Positions 25,516 through 35,016 are shown, counted from the first letter of the stretch. The stretch is DNA of 64,000 bases from Thiopseudomonas sp. (GCA_023228985.1 JALOAC010000007.1:1-64000); one strand, 5' to 3'. The notes: generated by a model from the letters alone, not told the origin. Numbers and translations: made by a program.

Positions 25516-27390
25516 ATGTCATCACCTATTCGATTAAAAGATCATGCGCTGGATAAGCGTCTGATCCATTCTCGTTTAATGATGACAGCTCTGCTTGTTT
25601 TGTTGCTATCAATGGTGTTGGTAGCACGCATGTATTACCTGCAAGTTGTGCAGTATGAGCATCACTCAACCTTAGCGGAAAATAACCGCATCCATGTGCA
25701 GCCTTTGCCTCCCACGCGTGGGCTGATCTACGATCGCAATGGCGTGATTTTAGCTGAGAACAGACCCAGTTTTAGTTTGACAATTACTAAAGAGCGGGCG
25801 GGTGAGTGGCAAGCGGTGCTGCAAGAGATTGTTAAGGTTTTGCAGCTCGATGAAGAGAATTTCATACAATTCGAAGAGCGGGTCACGCAGGTGCGTCGTC
25901 CGTTTGAGCCCGTGCCTATTTTGTTTGAGTTGTCTGAGGAACAAATCGCACTTATAGCAATTAATCAGTTTAGATTGCCCGGGGTTGAGGTTGCAGCCCA
26001 CTTGGTGCGTCATTATCCAAAGGGTAAAAGCTTTGCCCACTCGGTAGGCTATGTTGGGCGCATTAACGAAGATGAGCTAAAAAAACTCGATAAAGTACGG
26101 TACAGCGGCACGCACCATATCGGCAAAACAGGCGTTGAGCGGTTTTACGAAGATGAGCTACACGGCGAAGTGGGCTACGAGGAAGTGGAAACGAATGCCC
26201 GTGGACGCGTCTTGCGCGTACTGAAACGTAACGAAGCTCAATCCGGTAAGGATATTTATTTAACGCTGGATTATGAATTACAGCAGGTAGCCAAAAAAGC
26301 GCTAGCAGGGCGGCGTGGCGCGGTGGTTGCTTTAGTGCCTGATACGGGTGAGATTCTAGCTATGGTCAGTGAGCCAAGCTTTGATCCCAATCTGTTTGTT
26401 ACAGGGATTAGTTTTAAAGCCTATGGCGAGCTAAGGGACTCAATCGATCAGCCTTTGTTTAATCGGGTTTTACGCGGTCTGTATCCGCCTGGATCAACCA
26501 TTAAACCCATGGTGGCTGTTGCAGGTCTGGATACAGGAGTGATAACACCGAGCAGCAAGGTGTTTGATCCAGGGTTTTATCAACTACCCAACAATACCCA
26601 CAAGTACCGCAACTGGAACCGTCTTGGCGATGGTTGGGTGGATCTTGATTTAGCTATAGCACGTTCCAATGATACGTACTTCTATGATCTGGCTTATAAG
26701 CTAGGTATCGATAATTTACACAAATACATGGACAGCTTTGGTTTTGGTCAGCGGGTAGCCTTGGATGTGTTTGGGGAAAGTGCCGGCCTGATGCCTTCCA
26801 GAGATTGGAAGCGTGCGCGCTATCGTCAGCCTTGGTATCCAGGTGAAACTTTAATTCTGGGTATTGGTCAGGGCTATATGCAATCTACGCCGCTGCAGTT
26901 GGCGCATGCGACTGGTTTAATGGCCACTCGTGGTAAGTGGGTACGTCCGCATTTGGCTAAAACAGTAGGTGGCGTGCCCGTGACTGATGAATCCCCACAC
27001 CCGGATATTAAGTTATCTAACAGTAAGTATTGGGAGTCGGTGCGTGACGGTATGGAAAGCGTGATGCATGGAGCCAGAGGTACAGCGAGAAAAGTGGGTG
27101 AAGGCTCGCCATACAGAATCGCAGGGAAAAGCGGTACAGCACAAGTGGTTGCCATTAAACAGGGCGAAAAATACGACCGTGATAAGGTGCAAGAGCGCCA
27201 CCGTGACCATGCTTTATTTATTGCCTACGCTCCCGCAGAGAACCCGCAAATAGCTGTTGCTGTAATGGTGGAGAACGGTGAGTCTGGCTCAGGTGTAGCA
27301 GCGCCGGTAGCAAAAATGGTATTGGATGGCTGGCTGCTTGGCCCAACGGCTGATGAAGACATTGAGCCACAGACTCAGGAAACAGAATAA
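25516..27390 (+). CDS. mrdA: Penicillin-binding protein 2
   Basis: PBP2, the transpeptidase of the rod complex that cross-links peptidoglycan during elongation, 624 residues. One N-terminal membrane anchor (about 22-45) is followed by the dimerisation domain and the transpeptidase domain with the active-site S327-T-I-K330, an SND motif and K538-S-G-T-A-Q. All three catalytic motifs are intact. rodA overlaps the stop by one base, so enzyme and partner polymerase are co-expressed. The protein acts in the inner membrane facing the periplasm. Confidence 0.97.
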   Translation: MSSPIRLKDHALDKRLIHSRLMMTALLVLLLSMVLVARMYYLQVVQYEHHSTLAENNRIHVQPLPPTRGLIYDRNGVILAENRPSFSLTITKERAGEWQAVLQEIVKVLQLDEENFIQFEERVTQVRRPFEPVPILFELSEEQIALIAINQFRLPGVEVAAHLVRHYPKGKSFAHSVGYVGRINEDELKKLDKVRYSGTHHIGKTGVERFYEDELHGEVGYEEVETNARGRVLRVLKRNEAQSGKDIYLTLDYELQQVAKKALAGRRGAVVALVPDTGEILAMVSEPSFDPNLFVTGISFKAYGELRDSIDQPLFNRVLRGLYPPGSTIKPMVAVAGLDTGVITPSSKVFDPGFYQLPNNTHKYRNWNRLGDGWVDLDLAIARSNDTYFYDLAYKLGIDNLHKYMDSFGFGQRVALDVFGESAGLMPSRDWKRARYRQPWYPGETLILGIGQGYMQSTPLQLAHATGLMATRGKWVRPHLAKTVGGVPVTDESPHPDIKLSNSKYWESVRDGMESVMHGARGTARKVGEGSPYRIAGKSGTAQVVAIKQGEKYDRDKVQERHRDHALFIAYAPAENPQIAVAVMVENGESGSGVAAPVAKMVLDGWLLGPTADEDIEPQTQETE

Positions 27391-28535
27391 TGCAGAAGAA
27401 ATTCGATGCTTTGCTTGATAGCGGTGATGTGACGCGTCGTCGAGTTTCTTTGTTGCAGCGGGTGCATTTAGATGGTTGGTTATTGCTGTTAATTTTGCTG
27501 ATTGGTAGCGTGGGGTTTTTTATTCTGTATTCCGCGGGCAGTAAAAGTGAAGCTTTGCTGATTAAGCAGGCAAGCTCTTTTGCAGTGGGTTTATTTGTCA
27601 TGGCTGTAATCGCTCAGCTAGAACCAAGGCTGATGGCGCGTTGGGCAGCAGGATTATACATAATTGGTTTTGGCCTGTTGGTTGTGGTTGAGGTGATGGG
27701 GCATAGCGCCATGGGGGCGACCCGCTGGATAAATATTCCAGGCGTCATGCGTTTTCAACCCTCAGAATTAATGAAATTATTTATGCCGCTCGCTGTCGCA
27801 TGGTATTTAGTGCGTCATAATCTGCCGCCGACTTTTAAACACATCGTGGTCAGTTTGTTGTTGATTGTGCTGCCCTGTGCGCTTATTGCACGCCAGCCCG
27901 ATTTGGGTACATCCTTGTTGGTAGCGGCTTCGGGCTTGTTTGTGTTGTTTTTAAGCGGCTTGCGTTGGCGTTGGATTATTGCTGCTATAGCGGCGGCTGT
28001 GCCAGCAGGTATAGTGACCTGGCTGTTTTTTTTGCGCAGTTATCAGCGTCAGCGTGTTATGACCTTTTTAAGTCCAGAGAGCGATCCGCTGGGCAGTGGC
28101 TGGAATATTATTCAGTCTAAAGCCGCTATAGGTTCTGGCGGTACTACGGGTAAAGGTTGGTTGGCAGGAACCCAGTCGCATTTGGATTTTTTACCTGAAA
28201 GCCATACTGACTTTATTATTGCGGTACTCGCTGAAGAGTTTGGTTTGGTGGGTGTGTGCCTGCTTTTACTCTGTTATTTATTGCTGATTGCGCGTGCGTT
28301 TATTATTACTTTGCAGGCACAAACAGTCTTTAATAAGCTGTTGGCGGGCTCTATTACACTGACATTTTTCATCTATGTTTTTGTTAACATAGGCATGGTT
28401 AGCGGGCTGCTACCCGTGGTGGGAGTGCCCCTGCCCTTCATTAGTTTTGGCGGAACATCCTTGGTAACACTGCTGTCAGGTTTTGGTATTTTGATGGCGA
28501 TTCATACACATAGAAAATGGATTTCTTATGCGTAA
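27390..28535 (+). CDS. rodA: Rod shape-determining glycosyltransferase RodA
   Basis: RodA is the SEDS-family peptidoglycan polymerase that pairs with PBP2 in cell elongation. It has 381 residues and about ten membrane helices. Signatures include MGATRWINIPG, QPSELMKLFMPLAVAWYL, ARQPDLGTSLLVAASG and the late VSGLLPVVGVPLPFISFGG. The conserved Asp in RQPDLG belongs to the proposed catalytic region. ATG 27390 shares one base with the mrdA stop (TAATG). Confidence 0.97.
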   Translation: MQKKFDALLDSGDVTRRRVSLLQRVHLDGWLLLLILLIGSVGFFILYSAGSKSEALLIKQASSFAVGLFVMAVIAQLEPRLMARWAAGLYIIGFGLLVVVEVMGHSAMGATRWINIPGVMRFQPSELMKLFMPLAVAWYLVRHNLPPTFKHIVVSLLLIVLPCALIARQPDLGTSLLVAASGLFVLFLSGLRWRWIIAAIAAAVPAGIVTWLFFLRSYQRQRVMTFLSPESDPLGSGWNIIQSKAAIGSGGTTGKGWLAGTQSHLDFLPESHTDFIIAVLAEEFGLVGVCLLLLCYLLLIARAFIITLQAQTVFNKLLAGSITLTFFIYVFVNIGMVSGLLPVVGVPLPFISFGGTSLVTLLSGFGILMAIHTHRKWISYA

Positions 28536-28559
28536 ATCTAGCTTTTATGGAAGGTGATT

Positions 28560-29540
28560 GTGATTAAGAAAACTCTATCTGCTTTGTTGTTAAGCTGTGG
28601 GCTGTCTACAGCTATGGCGCAAAACTATACTGAACAAGCTCAAGTACAGGATTTTATTGAAGAAATGGTGCTTGAATATGGCTTTTCAGCCGAATATTTA
28701 CAGCAGGTTTTAGGTCAAGCAAAAAAGCAACAGAGTATTTTAGATGCGATTTCGCGCCCGGCCGAGCGGGTGAAGCCTTGGAAAGAATATAGACCCATTT
28801 TTTTAACCCAGCAACGCCTTGATAAAGGTCTAGCGTTTTGGCGCGAACATGAGCAAGCACTGGCGCAAGCAGAGCGAGAATATGGCGTTCCGGCAGAGTT
28901 TATCGTGGCTATTATAGGTGTGGAAACCATGTACGGTGGCAATACCGGTCGTTATCGCGTACTGGATGCGTTATCGACATTGAGCTTTGATTACCCACCG
29001 CGCGCGCCTTTTTTTCGTTCACAGTTAAGAGAGTTTTTGTTGCTGGTACGCGAAGAACTGTTTGAGCCAACCGAGTTAACAGGCTCTTATGCAGGTGCAA
29101 TGGGTTTGCCGCAGTTTATGCCGGGAAGTTTTCGTGCGTATGCGGTAGATTTTAATCAGGACGGTAAAATAAATATTTGGACTGATGCTGAGGATGCTAT
29201 TGGCAGCGTGGCTAATTATTTTATTAAGCATGGCTGGCAGCCTGAGCAGGACGTTGCCGTACAGGCACAGTTAAATAGCCAGGCAGCGGAGCAGGGTTTA
29301 ACAGGTTCTTTGACGCCTAAGCATAGTTTTAAAGAACTAGCAGCCATGGGATGGAGCACAGAGCAAACGGTCAATGATGATGCTATGGTGACGGCCTTTA
29401 AATTGGCCGCAGAGCAGGGTGATGAGTATTGGTTGGGGTTAACAAACTTCCAAACTATTACCAAGTATAACCGCAGTGAAATGTACGCCATGGCAGTAAC
29501 ACAGTTGGCACACGAACTTGCACAGCAGTATCGGGATTAA
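28560..29540 (+). CDS. mltB: Lytic murein transglycosylase B
   Basis: MltB cleaves the MurNAc-GlcNAc bond, leaving 1,6-anhydro ends; 326 residues. The start GTG 28560 follows GGAAGG by five bases and gives a clean signal peptide (MIKKTLSALLLSCGLSTAMA); GTG 28554 is rejected since it lies inside that site. The catalytic glutamate is E122 in GVETMYGGNTGRY; GAMGLPQFMPGSFRAYAVDF and the DIGSVANYF-like segment support family 103. No lipobox cysteine fits, so this appears to be a soluble periplasmic form (like SltB) rather than a lipoprotein. It sits between rodA and rlpA. Confidence 0.92.
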   Translation: MIKKTLSALLLSCGLSTAMAQNYTEQAQVQDFIEEMVLEYGFSAEYLQQVLGQAKKQQSILDAISRPAERVKPWKEYRPIFLTQQRLDKGLAFWREHEQALAQAEREYGVPAEFIVAIIGVETMYGGNTGRYRVLDALSTLSFDYPPRAPFFRSQLREFLLLVREELFEPTELTGSYAGAMGLPQFMPGSFRAYAVDFNQDGKINIWTDAEDAIGSVANYFIKHGWQPEQDVAVQAQLNSQAAEQGLTGSLTPKHSFKELAAMGWSTEQTVNDDAMVTAFKLAAEQGDEYWLGLTNFQTITKYNRSEMYAMAVTQLAHELAQQYRD

Positions 29541-29545
29541 GCGTA

Positions 29546-30517
29546 ATGAGAAAACCAATATCTAAGTTTTGCTGGCTGCTAGCCATAGCAGTGTCTATCT
29601 CAGGCTGCCAAAACAGAGGCAAGGTGGTCAGCCAGCCAGAAGCATCTATGCCTGCTGCGACTCAAACCATTAAGCGTACGGCAAAAGATGGTGCGCCCTG
29701 GTGGGATAAAGATGTGTCCAGCATACCTGACGCCGTACCAACGCCTCATTATGGTCCTTATAAAGCAGCACCCTATGCGGTTTTAGGTAAAAAATATTAC
29801 CCTATACAGGATGCAAGCCAGTACCAAGAAACGGGCTTGGCGTCTTGGTACGGTACCAAGTTTCATGGGCAAGACACCGCCAATGGTGAAAAATACGATC
29901 TGTACGGCATGACCGCAGCGCACAAGACGTTGCCCTTGCCCAGCTATGTGCAAGTAACCAACTTGGATAATGGCGAAAAAGTAGTGTTGCGTGTTAACGA
30001 CCGCGGCCCTTTTTATGCGGATCGCATTATTGACCTTTCTTTTGCAGCTGCGAAAAAGCTGGGTTTTGCCGAAAAAGGCGTGGCTAGAGTAAAAGTAGAA
30101 GGAATTAATCCTGAACAGTGGTGGGCACAGCAGGGCAAGCAAACGCCGGTGATGGGTACTTATCAAGCTTCGAATACGCTTAAGCAAGACGCTGAGGAGC
30201 AGTATGAGCCACCATTGACACAGCATGCGGGCGCTGTATTGCCGTTACAGATACAGCAGCAAGCCACGCACAATATCACCACGGGTCTGTATCTGCAGGC
30301 GGGTGCTTTTGCGAATCCGGATGCGGCGCAGCTGTTACGTGATAAGCTGACAGATATGACGCAAAGCACGGTATTTGTGAGCTCCGTGGTCATTGAAGAG
30401 CAGGTTCTGCACCGCGTGCGTATCGGACCCATTGCATCACGCGACGACGCTGAACTCTTACAGCAGCGAATCCGGGAAGCTAACTTAGCAACCCCGTCTC
30501 TAGTTTTTAATAATTAG
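29546..30517 (+). CDS. rlpA: RlpA, septal lytic transglycosylase lipoprotein
   Basis: In P. aeruginosa, RlpA is an outer-membrane lipoprotein that cuts peptidoglycan strands lacking stem peptides at the septum. The protein has 323 residues: lipobox ISGC with Cys21, a double-psi beta-barrel domain (about 90-190; ASWYGTKFHGQDTANGE and VLRVNDRGPFYADRIIDLS with the catalytic Asp) and a C-terminal SPOR domain (about 245-320) that binds denuded glycan. It starts five bases after mltB. Confidence 0.95.
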   Translation: MRKPISKFCWLLAIAVSISGCQNRGKVVSQPEASMPAATQTIKRTAKDGAPWWDKDVSSIPDAVPTPHYGPYKAAPYAVLGKKYYPIQDASQYQETGLASWYGTKFHGQDTANGEKYDLYGMTAAHKTLPLPSYVQVTNLDNGEKVVLRVNDRGPFYADRIIDLSFAAAKKLGFAEKGVARVKVEGINPEQWWAQQGKQTPVMGTYQASNTLKQDAEEQYEPPLTQHAGAVLPLQIQQQATHNITTGLYLQAGAFANPDAAQLLRDKLTDMTQSTVFVSSVVIEEQVLHRVRIGPIASRDDAELLQQRIREANLATPSLVFNN

Positions 30518-30561
30518 TCTGCACAACGAATCACATTGATTTGGCTGGAATTGGAATAAAA

Positions 30562-31722
30562 ATGAAACTCAAAAAACGTGTTTATAAACTACTTTGTTTA
30601 GCCTTGCTTACCCTTACAAGTCATGCATATGCCGCCCAGCCGGTAATTCCAAGCATGCCTACGTTAGCTGCTAAATCCTATGTGCTCATGGATGCTGAAA
30701 CAGGGAAAATACTGGTTGAGCATAATGGGCAAGAAGAATTGCCGCCAGCTAGTTTGACTAAACTGATGACGGCCTATATCGCTACTAAAGAAGTACAAAA
30801 CGGTCAAATTGCTGAAGATGACCTCGTAACTATTAGCGAGAAAGCTTGGCGCACAGGCGGTTCACGCATGTTTATTGAGGTGGGTAAACAGGTTTCGGTA
30901 ATTGACCTGCTTCGTGGTGTAATTATTCAGTCCGGTAATGATGCTAGCGTGGCGTTGGCTGAATACATTGCCGGCAGTGAAGAATCCTTTGCCAGCATGA
31001 TGAATGCCACCGCCAAAAACCTTGGCTTAACCAATACGCACTTTTTAAATGCGACAGGTTTGCCGATGGAGAATCATTATTCGTCAGCTATAGATATGGC
31101 TAAATTGGCGCGGGCGATTATCTATGATGAGCCTGAGCATTATGCAATCTACGCACAAAAAGAATTTATTTTTAATGATATTAAGCAGCAAAACAGAAAC
31201 CTATTGCTCTGGCGCGATAGCACCGTAGACGGCTTAAAAACGGGTCATACGGATGAAGCGGGTTACTGTTTAGTCGCGTCTGCAGTACGTGATGACATGC
31301 GTTTAATTTCAGTGGTTTTTGGAACCAAGAACGAAGCCAGTCGTGCTGCAGAAACACAGAAATTATTAACCTACGGCTTTAGATTTTTTGAAAACAGAAC
31401 CTTTTATCCTAAAGGTACGGCGTTAGCCAGTCCGGTTGTTTGGAAGGGCAGCAAAAATCAAATTGACGTAGGTCTAGTTAAAGACCTCACTCTGACAGTT
31501 CCGCGCGGCCAAGCGCAAAAATTGACAGCAGAAGCCGTGTTAGATAAGGGAATCGTTGCCCCGGTAGAAAAGGGTACACGCTTGGGCATTGTTGAAGTGC
31601 GTTTAAGTGGTGAGTTATTGCATAGCGCTGATTTGGTTGCCCTAGAAACTGTAGAGCAGGGTGGTTTCTTTAAACGTATATGGGACAGTGTACGTTTGTT
31701 TTTTTATAATTTATTTAATTAA
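30562..31722 (+). CDS. dacA: D-alanyl-D-alanine carboxypeptidase, PBP5-type
   Basis: Removes the terminal D-Ala from pentapeptides in the periplasm, held to the inner membrane by a C-terminal amphipathic helix. 386 residues from ATG 30562 (GGAA upstream). The signal peptide ends around SHAYAAQ. The active-site motifs are S64-L-T-K67, S124-G-N and K226-T-G, all intact. The C-terminal end GGFFKRIWDSVRLFFYNLFN is the expected membrane anchor. The frame's earlier TTG adds seven residues and is rejected. Gene order dacA-ybeD-lipB is standard. Confidence 0.96.
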   Translation: MKLKKRVYKLLCLALLTLTSHAYAAQPVIPSMPTLAAKSYVLMDAETGKILVEHNGQEELPPASLTKLMTAYIATKEVQNGQIAEDDLVTISEKAWRTGGSRMFIEVGKQVSVIDLLRGVIIQSGNDASVALAEYIAGSEESFASMMNATAKNLGLTNTHFLNATGLPMENHYSSAIDMAKLARAIIYDEPEHYAIYAQKEFIFNDIKQQNRNLLLWRDSTVDGLKTGHTDEAGYCLVASAVRDDMRLISVVFGTKNEASRAAETQKLLTYGFRFFENRTFYPKGTALASPVVWKGSKNQIDVGLVKDLTLTVPRGQAQKLTAEAVLDKGIVAPVEKGTRLGIVEVRLSGELLHSADLVALETVEQGGFFKRIWDSVRLFFYNLFN

Positions 31723-31763
31723 TTTAAGCCCAGGGTGCGTGAGTCAAGCGTGCCTAGGATTAC

Positions 31764-32057
31764 ATGGTTAACGGTCAAATTATGAGCAAAGTAGAACCCC
31801 AGCCCCCCAAAATAGAGTTTCCTTGTGCAGACTATCCAATAAAAATTATTGGTGATAACTGCGATAAATTTATTGATACGGTAGTGGGCATCGTTTGCCA
31901 ACACTGCCCTGATTTTGAGCAGCAGGTAGAACAGCACTTAAGCAGCAATGGTCGCTTTATCTCGGTACGGGTATGTATTACCGCTCACGGTGAAGAACAT
32001 CTAAGCAAGCTTAATGAAGCGTTACGCGAGACTGGCATGGTACGCATGGTGCTTTAA
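31764..32057 (+). CDS. ybeD: DUF493 (YbeD) family protein
   Basis: Small cytoplasmic protein of 97 residues of the YbeD family, which has an ACT-like fold and no settled function. Motifs: IEFPCADYPIKIIGDN at the start and RFISVRVCITAHGEEHLSKLNEALRETGMVRMVL at the end. ATG 31764 has AGGA just upstream; ATG 31782 is an alternative giving 91 residues, nearer the E. coli length of 87. It always sits between dacA and lipB; lipB overlaps its stop by one base. Confidence 0.9.
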   Translation: MVNGQIMSKVEPQPPKIEFPCADYPIKIIGDNCDKFIDTVVGIVCQHCPDFEQQVEQHLSSNGRFISVRVCITAHGEEHLSKLNEALRETGMVRMVL

Positions 32058-32710
32058 TGCCGAGACATATCCAGCTACGCAATCTAGGTATGGTTCCTTA
32101 TGAACCTGTTTGGCATGCGATGCAACATTTTACCGATACACGTGACGAGCAGAGCCTAGATGAAATCTGGTTACTGGAGCACCCAGCTGTTTTTACGCAG
32201 GGGCAGGCTGGCAAGGCTGAACATTTGCTGATGCCCGGCGATATTCCAGTGGTACAGGTGGATCGTGGCGGGCAGGTGACCTATCACGGTCCTGGCCAGT
32301 TGGTAGCCTATGTGTTAATTGATGTACGCCGCGCGCAAATGGGCGTGCGCGAGCTAGTGTCTAAACTAGAAACTACTTTGGTCAAGCTGCTAGCTGGTTA
32401 CGGTATTGAGGCGTATGCCAAACCTGACGCACCGGGTGTGTATGTGGGTCAGGCGAAAATTGCATCGCTGGGTTTGCGTATCCGTAGAGGCTGTTCTTTC
32501 CATGGCTTAGCACTGAATGTGGACATGGATTTACAGCCTTTCCAGCGCATTAATCCCTGTGGTTATCAAGGCTTGGCTATGACCCATATGGCCGCGCTCG
32601 TACAAACACCTGTTAATCTAACTGAGGTCGGGCAACAGCTAAGCACTATCCTTAGCGCAGAGCTTGGCTACCAACACATTATCCCGCAAAACGGTGGCAT
32701 CGAATTATGA
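32057..32710 (+). CDS. lipB: Octanoyltransferase LipB
   Basis: LipB moves octanoyl groups from acyl carrier protein to the lipoyl domains of 2-oxoacid dehydrogenases. 217 residues. The family stretch RGGQVTYHGPGQLVAY is present, with catalytic Lys134 in VGQAKIASLGLRI and Cys168 in INPCG, matching Lys135/Cys169 of the E. coli enzyme. It overlaps ybeD by one base (TAATG) and lipA by four (ATGA), so the lipoate genes are coupled. Confidence 0.97.
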   Translation: MPRHIQLRNLGMVPYEPVWHAMQHFTDTRDEQSLDEIWLLEHPAVFTQGQAGKAEHLLMPGDIPVVQVDRGGQVTYHGPGQLVAYVLIDVRRAQMGVRELVSKLETTLVKLLAGYGIEAYAKPDAPGVYVGQAKIASLGLRIRRGCSFHGLALNVDMDLQPFQRINPCGYQGLAMTHMAALVQTPVNLTEVGQQLSTILSAELGYQHIIPQNGGIEL

Positions 32711-33681
32711 ATAAGCAAACCCAAGCTGCAGCGCAAAAATCGCGTCCTGTTGAAACTGGAGTAAAACTACGTGGTGCTGAAAAGCTGGCACGTATTCCGA
32801 TCAAAGTGATTCCAACGGATGATGTGCTGCGTAAACCTGATTGGATTAGGGTTAAAGTGCCGGTTTCGCCTGCAGTTGAGGGCATTAAACAAACGCTACG
32901 CAAGCACAAATTGCACAGCGTATGTGAAGAAGCCTCCTGTCCAAACTTGGGTGAGTGTTTCTCTAGCGGTACAGCTACCTTTATGATTATGGGTGATATC
33001 TGCACCCGCCGTTGCCCGTTTTGCGATGTGGGCCATGGCCGTCCCAATGCATTGGATGCGAATGAGCCGCATAACCTCGCCAAAGCCATTGCGGATATGG
33101 GCTTGAACTATGTGGTGATTACTTCGGTTGACCGCGATGATTTGCGTGATGGCGGGGCGCAGCATTTTGCTGATTGTGTACGCGAAATACGGGCGTTGTC
33201 ACCGAATATTCAGATTGAAACTCTGGTGCCGGACTACCGTGGGCGTGAAGAAGTGGCGTTGGCAATTACAGCCCAGACTCCTCCGGATGTGTTTAACCAC
33301 AACCTAGAAACCGTGCCGCGTTTGTACCGTGCAGCTCGTCCAGGTTCAGACTTTGAGGGTTCATTGGATTTGCTGGAGCGTTTTAAGCAGACAACACCCC
33401 AAGTGCCAACCAAGTCGGGCTTAATGCTAGGACTGGGAGAAACTGACGAGGAAGTGATCGAGGTGATGCAGCGTATGCGTGAGCATCAGATTGATATGCT
33501 GACCTTGGGGCAGTATTTACAACCTTCACGGGATCATATGCCGGTACAACGCTATGTGCACCCAGATACCTTTGCGTGGTTTGCGGAGGAAGGCCTGAAA
33601 ATGGGCTTTAAGAATGTGGCGTCGGGCCCTTTGGTGCGCTCGTCTTACCATGCAGATCAACAATCGCAAGAAGTTTTGTGA
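32707..33681 (+). CDS. lipA: Lipoyl synthase LipA
   Basis: Radical-SAM enzyme that inserts two sulfurs into protein-bound octanoyl groups. 324 residues. It has both iron-sulfur sites: the auxiliary cluster cysteines C73, C78 and C84 in CEEASCPNLGEC, and the SAM cluster C99-x3-C103-x2-C106 in CTRRCPFC. The end PLVRSSYHADQQ contains the conserved RSSY serine that binds the auxiliary cluster. It starts within the last four bases of lipB and closes the proA-to-lipA run. Confidence 0.98.
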   Translation: MNKQTQAAAQKSRPVETGVKLRGAEKLARIPIKVIPTDDVLRKPDWIRVKVPVSPAVEGIKQTLRKHKLHSVCEEASCPNLGECFSSGTATFMIMGDICTRRCPFCDVGHGRPNALDANEPHNLAKAIADMGLNYVVITSVDRDDLRDGGAQHFADCVREIRALSPNIQIETLVPDYRGREEVALAITAQTPPDVFNHNLETVPRLYRAARPGSDFEGSLDLLERFKQTTPQVPTKSGLMLGLGETDEEVIEVMQRMREHQIDMLTLGQYLQPSRDHMPVQRYVHPDTFAWFAEEGLKMGFKNVASGPLVRSSYHADQQSQEVL

Positions 33682-33735
33682 ATCCTGTGTTAGGCCGCCT
33701 ATATAGACTAAACCGCCTGTTGCTCATTTAAAATC

Positions 33736-33767
33736 TTGACAGTGATTACGTTTAAAACGTATGTTTG
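33736..33767 (+). promoter_or_regulatory. psrA promoter with a PsrA-type operator
   Basis: A -35 box TTGACA (33736-33741) and a -10 box TATGTT (33760-33765) lie 18 bases apart. An inverted repeat AAAAC-GTAT-GTTTG (33754-33767) covers the -10 box. It resembles the published PsrA site, G/CAAAC-N2-4-GTTTG/C. PsrA is known to repress its own gene in Pseudomonas, so the placement fits autoregulation. Confidence 0.7.
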
Positions 33768-33792
33768 ATTTTTATTGTTTTTGAGTATAGAT

Positions 33793-34470
33793 ATGGCTCA
33801 GTTAGACACAGTTGAACGTATTTTAGATGCAGCGGAAGCATTGTTTGCGGAAAAAGGATTTGCGGAGACCTCACTACGCCTTATAACCAGTAAGGCTCAG
33901 GTTAATTTGGCTGCGGTGAATTATCATTTTGGTTCGAAGAAATCGCTAATTCAGGCGGTTTTTTCGCGCTTTCTAGAACCCTTCTGCGCCAACCTGGATG
34001 CTGAGCTGGATCGCTTAGAGGCCAGCCAGCGACAGCCAGAAACCCTAGAGTCTTTGCTAGAGTTGCTGTTGGAGCAAACCCTCAAACTAGAGCCGCGTAA
34101 CCGCAGTGACTTGTCGGTCTTTATGCGCTTGGTGGGCTTATCTTTTAGTCAAAGTCAGGGGCATTTACGGCGCTATTTAGACGAAAAATACGGCAAGGTT
34201 TTTCGCCGTTATGTGGCTTTATTGCATAAAGCAGCGCCGCAAATGTCACCCCTAGAGCTGTTCTGGCGTCTACATTTCATGATCGGCGCAGTGTCCTTTA
34301 GCATGTCAGGTATTAAAGCCTTGCGTGCCATGGCCGAAACTGATTTTCATGTTAAAACCTCAACTGAGCAAATTATGCGCATGATGGTGCCATTTTTGGC
34401 TGCTGGAATGCAGGCGCCTAGCGCCAAACTAGCTTTAGAAGACGTACAACCTATTGCACTGGAGATGTAA
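33793..34470 (+). CDS. psrA: TetR-family regulator PsrA
   Basis: Fatty-acid-responsive regulator of 225 residues. In Pseudomonas, PsrA activates rpoS and represses beta-oxidation genes and itself, and is released by long-chain fatty acids. The N-terminal helix-turn-helix VERILDAAEALFAEKGFAETSLRLITSKAQVNLAAVNYHFGSKK (positions 5 to about 48, given in part) and the later RLVGLSFSQSQGHLRRYL and SMSGIKALRAMAETDF are closely like P. aeruginosa PsrA as I recall it. ATG 33793 is chosen over an upstream TTG. lexA and sulA, which adjoin psrA in P. aeruginosa, are absent here. A gene starting six bases later suggests an operon to mtnP. Confidence 0.92.
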   Translation: MAQLDTVERILDAAEALFAEKGFAETSLRLITSKAQVNLAAVNYHFGSKKSLIQAVFSRFLEPFCANLDAELDRLEASQRQPETLESLLELLLEQTLKLEPRNRSDLSVFMRLVGLSFSQSQGHLRRYLDEKYGKVFRRYVALLHKAAPQMSPLELFWRLHFMIGAVSFSMSGIKALRAMAETDFHVKTSTEQIMRMMVPFLAAGMQAPSAKLALEDVQPIALEM

Positions 34471-34475
34471 GATTA

Positions 34476-34979
34476 GTGAAGCTGTATAGAAGCCAAATTG
34501 ATGCATTATATGTTTCTATTGCGCAACAACGCATGACTGCTTATGCGGGCGAAGAACTGATTCAAACCTATAGTATTTCTACGGCGCTGGCCGGCGCTGG
34601 TGAGCAAAAAAATTCCGGCTGTACACCGCGTGGCAAACACTATGTACGCGCTAAAATTGGTGCGGATATGCCTCTGGGTGCGGTTTTTAGCGGACGACGC
34701 TGGACGGGCGAAATTTGCACACCTGAACTGCAGGAGCAACACCCTGAACGGGATTGGATTCTAACGCGCATCCTTTGGTTGAGCGGTTGTGAGCTGGGTA
34801 AAAACAGGCTAGGCGAAGTAGATACCTTTGCGCGTTATGTTTATATTCACGGCACGCCAGATACGCACTTGCTAGGACAGCCTGTATCACATGGCTGTAT
34901 CCGCATGGAAAACCAAGAGCTGGCTGAGCTGTTTAATCAGGTGAGCGTCGGCACTTTAGTGCACATTAATGAGAAGTGA
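34476..34979 (+). CDS. YkuD-domain enzyme without signal peptide, probable cytoplasmic L,D-carboxypeptidase
   Basis: Protein of 167 residues with a YkuD catalytic domain: HGTPDTHLLGQPVSHGCIRM, with nucleophile Cys141. Most YkuD proteins are periplasmic L,D-transpeptidases with a signal peptide. This one begins VKLYRSQIDALYVSIAQQRM with none, so it should stay in the cytoplasm. Signal-less YkuD enzymes (ElsL of Acinetobacter, LdcV of Vibrio) act as L,D-carboxypeptidases in peptidoglycan recycling. The next gene, nagZ, is also a cytoplasmic recycling enzyme, which supports that role. It starts with GTG six bases after psrA. The activity is inference; L,D-transpeptidase is the default annotation. 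Confidence 0.85.
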   Translation: MKLYRSQIDALYVSIAQQRMTAYAGEELIQTYSISTALAGAGEQKNSGCTPRGKHYVRAKIGADMPLGAVFSGRRWTGEICTPELQEQHPERDWILTRILWLSGCELGKNRLGEVDTFARYVYIHGTPDTHLLGQPVSHGCIRMENQELAELFNQVSVGTLVHINEK

Positions 34980-35016
34980 TTGTTTTGATGAGTATTTTTT
35001 ATAAGGAAGAAGTTTT

